A stretch of DNA of 64,000 bases, taken from the NCBI GenBank assembly GCA_902535025.1, contig CACARV010000002.1, positions 1 to 64,000 on the forward strand. The letters are read 5' to 3'. The translations under genes and the position numbers were made by a program. The notes below the pieces were generated by a model. That model was not told the origin of the DNA, ran no database searches, and saw nothing but the letters and a program-made list of their open reading frames with translations. This DNA is from an uncultured Prochlorococcus sp. (GTDB taxonomy: Bacteria > Cyanobacteriota > Cyanobacteriia > PCC-6307 > Cyanobiaceae). Of the stretch, positions 47,132 through 57,839 are shown piece by piece (the first letter of the stretch is position 1; every line of letters starts with the position of its first letter).

Positions 47132-48564
47132 ATAAACCTAGAATACTTTTTTGGCATAGAAAGGATTTAAGAATATTTGATAATCAAGCTTTAATCAAAG
47201 CATTTTCATTATCAAATGCTATTACTTCAACTTATATATTCGATAAAAATTATTCACACGATTTCAATGCAAGTTCAAGAGCTTGGTTTCTAGGAAATTC
47301 GCTTCAAGAATTAGGAAATAATTGGAAAAAAATGGGTAGTAGATTAGTTATGGAAGAAGGAGATCCGGTATTAATAATTCCTCAATTAGCAAAGAAAATA
47401 GATGCTAAGTTTGTTTTTTGGAATAGATCAATTGAACCTTATGAGATTAATCGAGATTTAGTAATAAAAAATAATTTAAAAGAACAAAATATTCAAGTTA
47501 TTGAAACTTGGGATCACTTATTAGTAGAACCTTTGAAAATATTTTCAGGGAATAATAATCCTTATTCAGTTTATGGACCTTTTTATAAAAACCTTAAATC
47601 AAAAATGAATTTATTAGGTCCATTTGAACAAGATAAAGTTGTTTTTCAGTTAAAAGATATAGATAATAAACTCATAGAAAATAAGACAATAAATTCATCT
47701 GATTCGGTTCTAGAGAAATTTAACAAAAATATCAAATTTCCTGGTTCGAATATTTGTCCATGTAGACCTGGAGAGAATGCTGCGCAAAAATTATTAGAAA
47801 ACTTCATTAACGAAAAAAAAATATATTCTTATAATTCTGCAAGAGATTTTCCTTCCCATAATGGGACATCATTTCTAAGTGCATCTCTCAGATTCGGGAC
47901 CATCAGCATTAGAAAAGTTTGGAACGCCACATTAAATTTAAATTCAAATTTTGCGAATCAAGAAAATTACCCATCAATTGAAACTTGGCAAAAAGAACTT
48001 GTTTGGCGTGAATTTTATCAACATTGCTTATTCCATTTCCCAGAGCTAGAGAAAGGTCCATATAGAAAAAAATGGGATCACTTTCCATGGCAAAACAATT
48101 ATGAATGGTTTCAACATTGGAGCAACGGAGAGACTGGAGTACCAATAGTTGATGCTGCAATGCGTCAACTTAATAGTACTGGCTGGATGCATAACAGATG
48201 TAGGATGATAGTTGCTTCATTTCTGGTAAAAGATCTTTTATGCAATTGGCAAATGGGCGAAAAAAAATTTATGGAGACTTTGGTTGATGGAGACTTAGCT
48301 GCAAATAATGGGGGATGGCAGTGGAGCGCGAGTAGCGGTATGGATCCCAAACCGCTAAGAATTTTTAATCCATATACTCAAGCAAAAAAATTTGATCCTA
48401 TTTGTGAATATATAAAATATTGGATTCCTGAATTATCTAAAGTATCAAATTCAGAAATATTAAATGGCGAGATATCTAATCTAGAAAAAATTAATTATTC
48501 AAGTCCTATTGTCAATCACAACATACAACAAAGATTATTTAAATCACTTTATGCTGAAATTTGA
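47128..48564 (+). CDS. phrB: Deoxyribodipyrimidine photolyase family protein
   Basis: LFWHRKDLRIFDNQAL, WQKELVWREFYQHCL, TGVPIVDAAMRQLNSTGWMHNRCRMIVASFLVKDLL. Confidence 0.95.
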   Translation: MNKPRILFWHRKDLRIFDNQALIKAFSLSNAITSTYIFDKNYSHDFNASSRAWFLGNSLQELGNNWKKMGSRLVMEEGDPVLIIPQLAKKIDAKFVFWNRSIEPYEINRDLVIKNNLKEQNIQVIETWDHLLVEPLKIFSGNNNPYSVYGPFYKNLKSKMNLLGPFEQDKVVFQLKDIDNKLIENKTINSSDSVLEKFNKNIKFPGSNICPCRPGENAAQKLLENFINEKKIYSYNSARDFPSHNGTSFLSASLRFGTISIRKVWNATLNLNSNFANQENYPSIETWQKELVWREFYQHCLFHFPELEKGPYRKKWDHFPWQNNYEWFQHWSNGETGVPIVDAAMRQLNSTGWMHNRCRMIVASFLVKDLLCNWQMGEKKFMETLVDGDLAANNGGWQWSASSGMDPKPLRIFNPYTQAKKFDPICEYIKYWIPELSKVSNSEILNGEISNLEKINYSSPIVNHNIQQRLFKSLYAEI

Positions 48565-49754
48565 ATTTTCTCTATACAATTCTTTAAAACTTTATTTAAA
48601 TTTTCAGCGACATAAACTTGCTCTTCATAAGTTATTTCAGGAAACATTGGGAGGCTAAGAACTTCTGTACAAATTCTCTCTGTATTTATGAGTTTTGTTC
48701 TAGAAAAATTTTTATTTTTGTAAGCTATTTGTGCGTGTATTGGAATTGGATAATAAATAATTGAATTAATACCTTTTTCAAAAAGTTGATGTTTCACCAA
48801 ATTCCTTAAGGAATAGTATTTTTTGCAATCAGTATCAAATAAATTAGAAAAATCTTCATTTAAAAAATATTTATCGTTTCTTAATTTGATAACAAATTGA
48901 TTCCAAGAATGGGAAATTGAATCAGAGCTAATTTTTGGAAAACTAATAAATGGATTTTTTTCTATTAAATCAAGGTAATTATAAGCAATTTTTTGGCGAT
49001 TATTAATCCACTTAGAAATATATTTAATTTTAATGTTTAATATGGCAGCTTGAATTGTATCAAGTCTGCTGTTATATCCAATTTGAGTATGGTGATATCT
49101 TATTGGGCTGCCATGAACAGCCAGTTCTCTAATTTTTTTGGCAATCTTATGATCTGATGTTGTTACTGCTCCACCATCTCCAGCAGCTCCTAAATTTTTA
49201 GTAGGGAAAAAGCTAAAACAACCTATATCACCGATACTACCAACTTTGGAATTTTCCCACATTGTGCATGTTGCCTGAGCACAATCTTCGATTACTTTTA
49301 AGTTATATTTGTCAGCCAATGATTTTATTAAGGTCATATTCACTGCATTCCCAAATAGATGAACTGGCATAATTGCCTTAGTATTAGAATTTATTTCTTG
49401 TTCTACTAGTTCAGTATTAATGAGATAAGTTTCTGGATCGATATCTACCAAAACAGGATTAGCACCAACTGCACTAATCGCCTCTGCAGTAGCAAAAAAG
49501 CTAAAAGATGAGGTAATAACTTCATCACCCACTCCAATATCTAATGCGCGCAAAGCTAATACTAAAGCATCAGTTCCACTATTACATCCAATAGTATTTT
49601 CGACACCAATCAGACTAGAAAAACGCTCCTCAAATTTGGCAATTTCTTGTCCTCCAATATACTGGCCCCCTTTTAAGACTTTAGAAACCTCTCTCTCAAT
49701 TTCTGAGCCAATTTCTTGGTACTGCCTATTTAAAGTAAATGGAGGTATCTGCAT
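48549..49754 (-). CDS. DegT/DnrJ/EryC1/StrS-family aminotransferase
   Basis: GCNSGTDALVLALRALDIGVGDEVITSSFSFFATAEAI, VIEDCAQATC, CFSFFPTKNLGAAGDGGAVTT. Confidence 0.95.
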   Translation of the reverse strand: MQIPPFTLNRQYQEIGSEIEREVSKVLKGGQYIGGQEIAKFEERFSSLIGVENTIGCNSGTDALVLALRALDIGVGDEVITSSFSFFATAEAISAVGANPVLVDIDPETYLINTELVEQEINSNTKAIMPVHLFGNAVNMTLIKSLADKYNLKVIEDCAQATCTMWENSKVGSIGDIGCFSFFPTKNLGAAGDGGAVTTSDHKIAKKIRELAVHGSPIRYHHTQIGYNSRLDTIQAAILNIKIKYISKWINNRQKIAYNYLDLIEKNPFISFPKISSDSISHSWNQFVIKLRNDKYFLNEDFSNLFDTDCKKYYSLRNLVKHQLFEKGINSIIYYPIPIHAQIAYKNKNFSRTKLINTERICTEVLSLPMFPEITYEEQVYVAENLNKVLKNCIEKIQISA

Positions 49755-49807
49755 AGTGAATATATTAACCCTAAACCATATTTCTATGGGTAAAAAAAAA
49801 TTTTAGT

Positions 49808-50401
49808 TCATTTAAACCAACTCGGTTCTTTTCCAGGAGTCCATTTTATATTGCAACCTAAAGAGGGCATCTGATTTGAAGGATAAGAATTATCTTGATT
49901 CAAATCTTTTACAGCAAAGCGCAAATCATTTCCAGACAGAGGGATATTATTACCTGGTCTACTATCGTCTAATTGGCCATGATAATACAATAAGAAATTA
50001 CCATCTCCTTCATTTGAAAAAAGATAAAAATCTGGGGTGCAAGCAGCTTTTAATTCCTTAGCAAAATTTTGATTTTCATCATATAGATAAGGAAAACTCC
50101 ATCCCTCTGATTGTGCTTGTAATCTCAAATTTTCAGGAGAATCTGAAGGATGAGTGACAATATCGTTACTAGAAATTGCAACTGTTTGAACTGTATTTTC
50201 AATTTCTTTACTTAAGGTGAAAATTTGATTCTCAATATATTTAACAAATGGACAATGGGCACAAATAAACATTAAAAGTAAATGCCGATTATCTAGATTA
50301 TGAGAATTAAAATATTGATTATTAAAAGAATTAGCATTTAACATTTCGAAATTAGGTAATTTAAAACCTAATTCCAAAACCATAGAATTTGTTTTGACCA
50401 T
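49808..50401 (-). CDS. Thioredoxin-like AhpC/TSA family protein
   Basis: MFICAHCPFVKYIENQI...CTPDFYLFSNEGDGNFLLYYHGQLDDSRPGN; ORF track start is probably too long. Confidence 0.9.
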   Translation of the reverse strand: MVKTNSMVLELGFKLPNFEMLNANSFNNQYFNSHNLDNRHLLLMFICAHCPFVKYIENQIFTLSKEIENTVQTVAISSNDIVTHPSDSPENLRLQAQSEGWSFPYLYDENQNFAKELKAACTPDFYLFSNEGDGNFLLYYHGQLDDSRPGNNIPLSGNDLRFAVKDLNQDNSYPSNQMPSLGCNIKWTPGKEPSWFK

Positions 50402-50507
50402 GTTTAAGTTGAATATTCTTTGATATTTGAAAATTATTGTATATTTTGCAGTAATCCGTAAAGATAGGTACTTTGATATAGGAGAATATATAGAAATAAT
50501 AAACAAA

Positions 50508-51290
50508 ATGCTTCTAAATCTATCTGGCAAAAAAATTCTTGTTACAGGAATTGCCAATAACCGTTCAATAGCATGGGGTATTGCTCAACAACTTTCAAAA
50601 GCTGGCGCAGAACTTGGAATCACATATTTGCCTGATGATAAGGGAAGATTCGAATCTAAAGTTAGAGAACTAACTGAACCGTTAAACCCATCCTTATTTT
50701 TACCTCTTGATGTTCAAAATCCAGCTCAAATTGAAGAAATCTTTAAAAATATAAAAGACAATTGGGGGCAAATTGACGGATTAGTTCACTGCCTAGCATT
50801 TGCAGGACGCGATGAATTGATTGGAGATTATAGTGCTACCACTTCAGAGGGTTTTGATAGGGCTCTTAATATAAGTGCGTATTCGTTAGCACCTTTATGT
50901 AAAGCAGCAAAACCTCTTTTTAGTGATGGTGCTGGAGTTGTCTCATTAACTTATTTAGGATCAGAGAGGGCGATCCCTAACTACAACGTGATGGGAGTTG
51001 CAAAAGCAGCTTTAGAAGCTTCAGTAAGATATCTTTCTGCAGAACTTGGTCCCGAAAAACAAGTCAGAGTTAATGCAATAAGTGCTGGACCTATAAGAAC
51101 ACTTGCTAGTTCTGCTATAGGTGGCATTTTAGATATGATTCACAATGTTGAAGAAAAGGCTCCTTTACGCAGAACAGTCACTCAAATGGAAGTAGGTAAT
51201 ACTGCTGCTTTTTTATTAAGTGATCTCTCTAGCGGTATTTCAGGCCAAACAATTTATGTTGATGCGGGTTACTGCATTAATGGAATGTAA
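50508..51290 (+). CDS. fabI: Enoyl-[acyl-carrier-protein] reductase [NADH]
   Basis: MLLNLSGKKILVTGIANNRSIAWGIAQQLSKAGAELGITYL...GVAKAALEASVRYLSAELGPEKQVRVNAISAGPIRTLASSAI. Confidence 0.97.
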   Translation: MLLNLSGKKILVTGIANNRSIAWGIAQQLSKAGAELGITYLPDDKGRFESKVRELTEPLNPSLFLPLDVQNPAQIEEIFKNIKDNWGQIDGLVHCLAFAGRDELIGDYSATTSEGFDRALNISAYSLAPLCKAAKPLFSDGAGVVSLTYLGSERAIPNYNVMGVAKAALEASVRYLSAELGPEKQVRVNAISAGPIRTLASSAIGGILDMIHNVEEKAPLRRTVTQMEVGNTAAFLLSDLSSGISGQTIYVDAGYCINGM

Positions 51291-51310
51291 ACTAAATTTT
51301 TTGCACAAAA

Positions 51311-51916
51311 ATGTCATCTCTAAGGCAATCTGAAATAAAAAGAAAAACGAATGAAACGGATATTTCTATATTTATAAACTTGGATGGGAATGGGATTTCC
51401 GAAATTGAAACCGGGATACCATTCTTAGATCATATGCTTCATCAAATATCCAGTCATGGTTTATTCGATTTAAAAATAAAAGCAATTGGAGATACCCATA
51501 TTGATGATCATCATACAAATGAAGATGTAGGAATCGCCTTAGGTAAAGCATTTTCAAAAGCCTTGGGAGAAAGAAAAGGAATCAGTAGATTTGGGCATTT
51601 CTTTGCCCCATTAGATGAAGCATTAGTTCAAGTTACTTTGGACTGTTCCGGCAGACCACATCTATCTTATGATCTTCAATTAAAAGCTCCTAGAATTGGC
51701 AATTATGATACTGAACTAGTAAAAGAATTTTTTATCGCCTTTGTAAATAACAGTGGTATTACTCTGCATATTACTCAAATAAGAGGTAGCAATTCACATC
51801 ATATAGTTGAGGCTTGCTTTAAAGCTTTTTCACGAGCAATGAGAATGGCTACCGAAATAGATCTTAGAAGATCTGATTCAATTCCAAGCAGTAAAGGAAT
51901 GCTAGAAAATCAATAA
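51311..51916 (+). CDS. hisB: Imidazoleglycerol-phosphate dehydratase
   Basis: [56 protein letters not shown]. Confidence 0.98.
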   Translation: MSSLRQSEIKRKTNETDISIFINLDGNGISEIETGIPFLDHMLHQISSHGLFDLKIKAIGDTHIDDHHTNEDVGIALGKAFSKALGERKGISRFGHFFAPLDEALVQVTLDCSGRPHLSYDLQLKAPRIGNYDTELVKEFFIAFVNNSGITLHITQIRGSNSHHIVEACFKAFSRAMRMATEIDLRRSDSIPSSKGMLENQ

Positions 51917-51988
51917 AATAAGAATTTTTTTGAATCAGCCACAATTCAGTTGATTTTTGGCGAAGATAGATAAAGAGATTATTTTGTT

Positions 51989-53473
51989 GTGACTAATTTA
52001 CAAGATAAAAAAATTGATAAATTTAAAAGTTTCAATAAAGAAGATTGGTCAAGTGCATATCAAAATGTAGAAAAGGAGCTAACCAAGGAGCCTCTAAAAA
52101 TTAGCAAAGGTAATAATATTAATAATTTAAATGGAACATTATTAAGAAACGGACCTGGAATATTAGAAAGAGGTGGACAATGGGTTCATCATCCATTTGA
52201 TGGCGATGGAATGATAACATCCATAAAATTCGAAAATGGTCAGCCATTCTTAACAAATAGATTTGTTAAAACTAAAGGCTATTTGGAGGAAGAAAAAATA
52301 AATAAATTTATTTATAGAGGTGTTTTTGGAACTCAAAAAAATGGAGGAATTTTAAATAATGCATTAGATCTAAAATTCAAGAATATCGCTAATACTCATG
52401 TTGTTAAATTAGGAGATGAAATTCTCGCATTATGGGAAGCAGCCGGTCCACATGCAATGGATCCTGATAGTCTTGACACTATTGGTTTAACAACATTAAA
52501 AGGGGTACTCAAGCCTAACGAAGCATTCAGTGCACATCCAAAAACAGACCTAAACTCAAATACATCTTCAGAACTTTTAGTCACTTTTGGAGTACAAACT
52601 GGGCCAAAAAGTACCATTAGATTAATGGAATTTAATAATGCTGGTAAAAATTCTGGAGACCTCATTTTCGACAGAAAAGATACCTTCAATGGCTTTGCAT
52701 TCCTTCATGATTTCGCAATTACAACTAATTGGGCAATATTTTTACAGAATGCTATTGATTTCAATCCTCTTCCATTTGTAATGGGCCAAAGAGGAGCAGC
52801 ACAATGTCTAAGGTCAAACCGAAATAAAAAGGCAAAGTTTTTTATCATTCCCAGAGAAAGTGGATTATTTAGAGGTCAACCACCGTTAACAATAGATGCT
52901 CCAGAAGGATTCGTTTTTCATCATGTAAATGCATATGAAAAAGATTCAAAAATCATATTAGATAGTATTTTTTATGATGATTTCCCATCAGTTGGTCCAG
53001 ACGAGAATTTTAGGGATATTGACTTTGATAAATATCCAGAAGGAAAACTGAAAAGATCAATTATCGATCTAAAGAAAAAAACTAGTGAACTTGAAACTTT
53101 AAGTGAACAATGTTGTGAATTTGCTGTTGTTAATCCTAAAAACTTTGGATTAACAGCAACTTTTAGTTGGATGGCAACCACATCTCAAAAGCTGGGGAAC
53201 GCTCCACTTCAAGCAATAAAAAAAATAAATTTAATTACAAAAGAAGAAATTTATTGGTTAGCAGGACCAAGTGGATTCGTAAGTGAACCAATTATGGTTC
53301 CATCAGAAAATTCTTCAAAAGAAGATGAGGGATTTTTATTTATACTTCTATGGAACGGAGAAAGAAGAGGAAGCGATTTAGTGATATTGGATGCAAAAGA
53401 CTTAAAAGAATTAGCTGTTTATGAATTACCTATTTCAATCCCTCATGGTCTTCATGGATCTTGGGTTAATTGA
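51989..53473 (+). CDS. Carotenoid cleavage oxygenase (RPE65 family; GTG start)
   Basis: LNGTLLRNGPGILERGGQWVHHPFDGDGMI, SAHPKTD, FLHDFAITTNWAIFLQ, VFHHVNAYE, PHGLHGSWV. Confidence 0.95.
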   Translation: MTNLQDKKIDKFKSFNKEDWSSAYQNVEKELTKEPLKISKGNNINNLNGTLLRNGPGILERGGQWVHHPFDGDGMITSIKFENGQPFLTNRFVKTKGYLEEEKINKFIYRGVFGTQKNGGILNNALDLKFKNIANTHVVKLGDEILALWEAAGPHAMDPDSLDTIGLTTLKGVLKPNEAFSAHPKTDLNSNTSSELLVTFGVQTGPKSTIRLMEFNNAGKNSGDLIFDRKDTFNGFAFLHDFAITTNWAIFLQNAIDFNPLPFVMGQRGAAQCLRSNRNKKAKFFIIPRESGLFRGQPPLTIDAPEGFVFHHVNAYEKDSKIILDSIFYDDFPSVGPDENFRDIDFDKYPEGKLKRSIIDLKKKTSELETLSEQCCEFAVVNPKNFGLTATFSWMATTSQKLGNAPLQAIKKINLITKEEIYWLAGPSGFVSEPIMVPSENSSKEDEGFLFILLWNGERRGSDLVILDAKDLKELAVYELPISIPHGLHGSWVN

Positions 53474-53475
53474 AT

Positions 53476-54051
53476 TTAAGAAAAAATTTTAATTAAATCT
53501 GGAATAATTTTTTTTAATGCTTTACCTCTATGACTACAAGAGTCTTTAATAACATTATTCATTTCTGCGAAAGTTAATCTGGTAGAACTCTCCTCGAAAA
53601 TTGGGTCATACCCAAAACCACCTTTTCCTCTCGGGTTTAAAATAATATTTCCATAACATTTGTCCTCAGATTCAATAATCACTTCACCTTCTGGAGAACA
53701 AACACAAATATTTGCAATAAAGAAAGCTTTTCTATTTTGAACTCCATCAAGTTCTTTTAAAACTCGTTCAATTCTCTTTTGATCATTTTCTGCATATCTA
53801 GATGAGTAAATGCCAGGCTTACCATCTAGTGCTTCAATACAAATTCCTGAATCATCTGCTATCGAGAAATTATTTGTTTTTCTCGAAACTTCTCTCGCTT
53901 TTTTAATTGCATTATCTCTAAATGTCCCTCCATCCTCTTCAACTTCTAAAGATTCTGGCTGAAGTAATAATTTGCAATTAACTTCAGCCAGCAATTTCTT
54001 ATATTCTTCAATTTTACCTTTATTCTTACTCGCTAAATATAAATTTTTCAT
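53476..54051 (-). CDS. rdgB: Non-canonical purine NTP pyrophosphatase (RdgB/HAM1 family)
   Basis: MKNLYLASKNKGKIEEYKKLL, FSIADDSGICIEALDGKPGIYSSRYA, GKGGFGYDPIF; start at 54051 avoids overlap with the upstream gene. Confidence 0.94.
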   Translation of the reverse strand: MKNLYLASKNKGKIEEYKKLLAEVNCKLLLQPESLEVEEDGGTFRDNAIKKAREVSRKTNNFSIADDSGICIEALDGKPGIYSSRYAENDQKRIERVLKELDGVQNRKAFFIANICVCSPEGEVIIESEDKCYGNIILNPRGKGGFGYDPIFEESSTRLTFAEMNNVIKDSCSHRGKALKKIIPDLIKIFS

Positions 54052-54053
54052 CC

Positions 54054-55508
54054 CTATTTTCCTGCCAAATTTATAAATTCTTGACCCCACTTTAATACCT
54101 CATCAAGATAAGATTCTTTTGGTGCTTCACAATACAACCTTAAAAGAGGTTCAGTACCTGAAAACCTAAAAAGAAGCCAAAAATTTTTATTAATTCTCAA
54201 CTTTATTCCATCTATCTTTGAGATACTTTTTAACTTGTGATTATTAATATTCTCAGGAATATTATTTATCATAAATTCTTCTACAGAATTTTTTTCTGAC
54301 TGATTTGGAAATTTAATATCAATTCTTTTATAGAAACTTGGCCCAAAATCATTTTGTATTTCATCTAAGGTTTCACATAAATATTGAGATTTTTCAGCAA
54401 TTCCATTTAATAAAACCATTGCTGCATATAAAGCATCTCTTTCAGGCATAAAGTCACCAAAACCAACTCCCCCAGATTCCTCTCCTCCAATAAATATTTT
54501 TTCTTTAATCATTTTTTCAGCAATATATTTAAAGCCAACTGGGAGTTCAAAAACATCTCTATTTTGAGTCTCCGAAATATTTTTAATAATATCTGAACCA
54601 CTAACAGTCTTTAAAACTGGATAACAATTTTTGTTAATTTTGCCCAAAAAGTGAATAAAGTATGGCAGTAAATCTTGCGTACTAGAGTATCTTCCTTTTT
54701 CATCAATTGCCGCAATTCTATCTCCATCACCATCAAATATAATTCCTAGAGTTTTCACTTCATTTTTTGAATTTTTGATAAGTATTTGATTCAAATCATC
54801 TACATAATTTAAAAGAGGTTCAGGAGGTTTTCCGCCAAAAAAAGGATCAGCATCTTTTCTGATTTCTGAAATAACTTCTGAATCACTGGAAGCAAAAATA
54901 TCAGCGATACAATTTGCAGCTGAACCCTGCATAGAATCTACAAAAATTCTTAAGTTCATTTTTTTCAATCTATTGGAAATAAAGTCAACATCAAAAAGGG
55001 ATTTAATTTTATCCAAATGAAAATTCTTAACATCTACCAATTGGTTTTCACCCTCTTTTTTTTCAATTGAATTTCCAAGCATTAATCTTTTTTCAATTTC
55101 AATTGTAAAAGATTCATCAACAGAACATCCACTATAGCTCTTAATTTTGAGACCAAGCCAATTATATGGATTGTGACTTGCTGTAATTACTAACGCTCCT
55201 AAAAATCCCATTTCTTTAGCGTAGAAACTGCATGAGGGTGTCGTAACATAGCTACTAGATAAGATCGGTTCAAAACCACATCCTCTTACAAAAGGAACTA
55301 CATGCTTGGCAAATTCATCTGCCATAAATCTACGATCATATCCAATTAAGATTTTCTTTGAATTAACTTCTTTATAGTATTGATAATGCAACTCCTGGCA
55401 GGCAGCTACAACAACTCTTGAAAGATTGGACAGGTTAAAATCAAATCCAATTATTCCTCTCCAACCATCAGTTCCAAATTTTATATTTTCTAATGTTTCA
55501 CCTTGCAA
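54054..55508 (-). CDS. Phosphoglucomutase/phosphomannomutase family protein
   Basis: KFGTDGWRGIIG, VITASHNPYNWLGLKIK, IIFDGDGDRIAAID, FIGGEESGGVGF, RFSGTEPLLRLYCEA. Confidence 0.95.
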   Translation of the reverse strand: MQGETLENIKFGTDGWRGIIGFDFNLSNLSRVVVAACQELHYQYYKEVNSKKILIGYDRRFMADEFAKHVVPFVRGCGFEPILSSSYVTTPSCSFYAKEMGFLGALVITASHNPYNWLGLKIKSYSGCSVDESFTIEIEKRLMLGNSIEKKEGENQLVDVKNFHLDKIKSLFDVDFISNRLKKMNLRIFVDSMQGSAANCIADIFASSDSEVISEIRKDADPFFGGKPPEPLLNYVDDLNQILIKNSKNEVKTLGIIFDGDGDRIAAIDEKGRYSSTQDLLPYFIHFLGKINKNCYPVLKTVSGSDIIKNISETQNRDVFELPVGFKYIAEKMIKEKIFIGGEESGGVGFGDFMPERDALYAAMVLLNGIAEKSQYLCETLDEIQNDFGPSFYKRIDIKFPNQSEKNSVEEFMINNIPENINNHKLKSISKIDGIKLRINKNFWLLFRFSGTEPLLRLYCEAPKESYLDEVLKWGQEFINLAGK

Positions 55509-55588
55509 ATTGAAGACTTCCTTGATTTCTTTTAGTTAACTATATTAATTTATAGAAGTAAATTTTTAAACCGCCTTTAAATAATAAT

Positions 55589-57007
55589 TTGAATTCGCAT
55601 CATTTAAAAAGTTTTATAAGATGCAAAAGGAAAGCATGGCTGGATTTTAAGGGTAAAAAATCTTATGAAGTTTGGTCTGCACAAAAAGCGATAGATAAAG
55701 TTAATCAGTTTCAAATTTTCTCTAAATTATGTAATGGTGAAATATATACAGGCTTAAAAGCCATTAAAAAGGGTTACAAAGGTGTAATTGGGTTAAAAAT
55801 TAAGGGAAAATTTTTCCAAAATATTAATGCAGAAATACGTCCGCAATTACTTTTAAAGACTAAAGGTATAAGTAAATGGGGAGAATATCAATATTTACCT
55901 GCTGTTTATAAGTTGGGTCGCAAAACCACTAAAGAACATTTATATGACTTGGCTTTTAGTTCTATTCTATTGGGCTCTTTTCAAGAATCTGCAATTGAAA
56001 AAGGATTAGTAATTTCTAGTTTTGGTAAAAAAGTTAATGTTGAAGAAATTTATTTAAATAAAAAATTAAGAAAAAAAGTTTTGAATGTTTTATTTGATTT
56101 GAATGATTGCTTAAAGGGATTTATGCCAGAAATTACTCAAGATAGAAAAAAATGCACTATTTGTTCATGGCAAAAATTTTGTGATGAAGAAGCAAAAGAA
56201 AATGGATACCTAACAGATATAGATGGAATAGGATTCAAAACGGCCTCATTACTGAAAACAAATGGAATAACTAATACCCAAACACTAGCTTCGTACAGCG
56301 AAAAGCAACTTGGAGATAAATTATCTATATTCAGAGATCAAAAGTATGAAAAAGCCTCCGTATTTGTAAAGCAAGCAAAAGCTTATATTTCTGGTGAACC
56401 ATCTTGCATTTCCGATAAAAATGTTACTAAAGATCTATTAGAAAAAACATCTTCGGGATTTTATGTATTTGATATTGAGTCAAATCCAGATGAGAAGCAT
56501 AACTTTTTATATGGTTTTTTAAAAATTAATAATTTGTTTACAAAAAATGAAGATCTTATTTATGAGCCAATTTTAAATCTCAAAAATAATAAAGGAGAAT
56601 CCTACAGGCAAATTATTGAAATACTTTTATCACACAAGGAATGGCCCGTCTTACATTATGGAGAAACTGAAAAAATAGCAACAATTAATATTGCTAAAAA
56701 CCTAAATTTTAGTTTTGAAGAAATTGATTCACTTACCTCAAGATTTATAGACTTACATACCTTAATAAGAAAGTCTTGGGTATTACCACTAAAAAACTAT
56801 GGCTTAAAAACCGTTTCTAATTGGCTTGGATTTGAATGGGAGCAGAAAAATGCAAGTGGCTCGAAAGCTCTTTATTGGTGGATTCAATATCAAATAACAG
56901 GAAACGAAATATTTTTAAAAAAAATAATTCAATATAACAAAGATGACTGTTTAGCTACTTTAAAAATTACAGAATATTTAATCAAAAATCAATTAAAGAA
57001 AAATTGA
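55589..57007 (+). CDS. TM0106-like RecB/Cas4-type putative nuclease with HhH and C-terminal RNase H-like/DEDD exonuclease domain
   Basis: IRCKRKAWLDFKGKK and KKCTICSWQKFCDEEA (four Cys, Fe-S-like), LTDIDGIGFKTASLLKTNGI (HhH), FYVFDIESNPDEKHNFLYGF...FIDLHTLIRKSW...YNKDDCLATLKITEYL. Confidence 0.85.
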   Translation: MNSHHLKSFIRCKRKAWLDFKGKKSYEVWSAQKAIDKVNQFQIFSKLCNGEIYTGLKAIKKGYKGVIGLKIKGKFFQNINAEIRPQLLLKTKGISKWGEYQYLPAVYKLGRKTTKEHLYDLAFSSILLGSFQESAIEKGLVISSFGKKVNVEEIYLNKKLRKKVLNVLFDLNDCLKGFMPEITQDRKKCTICSWQKFCDEEAKENGYLTDIDGIGFKTASLLKTNGITNTQTLASYSEKQLGDKLSIFRDQKYEKASVFVKQAKAYISGEPSCISDKNVTKDLLEKTSSGFYVFDIESNPDEKHNFLYGFLKINNLFTKNEDLIYEPILNLKNNKGESYRQIIEILLSHKEWPVLHYGETEKIATINIAKNLNFSFEEIDSLTSRFIDLHTLIRKSWVLPLKNYGLKTVSNWLGFEWEQKNASGSKALYWWIQYQITGNEIFLKKIIQYNKDDCLATLKITEYLIKNQLKKN

Positions 57008-57829
57008 TCCTACAGATTTATTTATGATAATTTTTCCAAAAATTTCTGAAAAAAAATAACTACCTTCTTCTAAATATTTTCTTTTTATCATTGCTAAGCC
57101 TTTTATTTGAGAATCTGATTTAGAAAAACTAGTGATTTTGCCTACAGAAATATCCTTGGAAGAATTTATGTATAAATTTTTATCTTCAACTTCTAAATTC
57201 AAATTAGAGTCAAACGATTTCCAAATTCTAATTTCCTGTTTTAAAGAAGAAACATTTTTTATTTTTGACATTGTTTCTTGCCCTAAATAACAGCCTTTAT
57301 CAAAATCTATAAGATCTTTTAATCCGAGCTCAAGAGGATTATTTTTTCCGTTTATTTCCATATCTAAAGATGGTATTGCCTGATTGACCTTCCAAATTTT
57401 TAAATCATTAGAATTCAGTAAAGTTAGTTTATTTTTATATATTTCAAATTCTTTATCTTCCTCTTTATAGAAAATAGGCTGGTAAATTCTCCATGAACTA
57501 AATTCATCAATTTCCTGAATTCTATTTATTAAGAAAGGTTCACTAACCAGTACATCGTCCGGTGGAAAAATAATTTTCTTAAAGTAATCAATTATTTCAT
57601 TTGTATCACCCGCCAAGATAATTACTTCTAAATTGGTTTCTAAAAAATTAATTTCAATTAATGACCTTAAAACTCCATTTGGAGTTAACCAACAAGTTTT
57701 AATAACTTTATTTTCTGAATTTAGAATATTATTTGTTGTTATTCCATTCAAGAATTTTCTAGCATCTTTTCCAGTAACAGAAAAACAATCAAATTTTTCA
57801 AGCCAAAACTTTTTTCTACTATCTTGCAT
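56993..57829 (-). CDS. YgfZ/GcvT-family folate-binding protein
   Basis: VTGKDARKFLNGITTNNI, GLKDLIDFDKGCYLGQETMSKIKN (K-G-C-Y-x-G-Q-E motif). Confidence 0.92.
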   Translation of the reverse strand: MQDSRKKFWLEKFDCFSVTGKDARKFLNGITTNNILNSENKVIKTCWLTPNGVLRSLIEINFLETNLEVIILAGDTNEIIDYFKKIIFPPDDVLVSEPFLINRIQEIDEFSSWRIYQPIFYKEEDKEFEIYKNKLTLLNSNDLKIWKVNQAIPSLDMEINGKNNPLELGLKDLIDFDKGCYLGQETMSKIKNVSSLKQEIRIWKSFDSNLNLEVEDKNLYINSSKDISVGKITSFSKSDSQIKGLAMIKRKYLEEGSYFFSEIFGKIIINKSVGSIFL

Positions 57830-57839
57830 ATTTAGATCC

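Noticed and set aside
47128-49754. DegT/StrS aminotransferase next to photolyase as a possible sugar or natural-product biosynthesis cluster
   Set aside because: No neighbouring glycosyltransferase, nucleotide-sugar dehydratase or PKS/NRPS genes; a single aminotransferase does not support a cluster.
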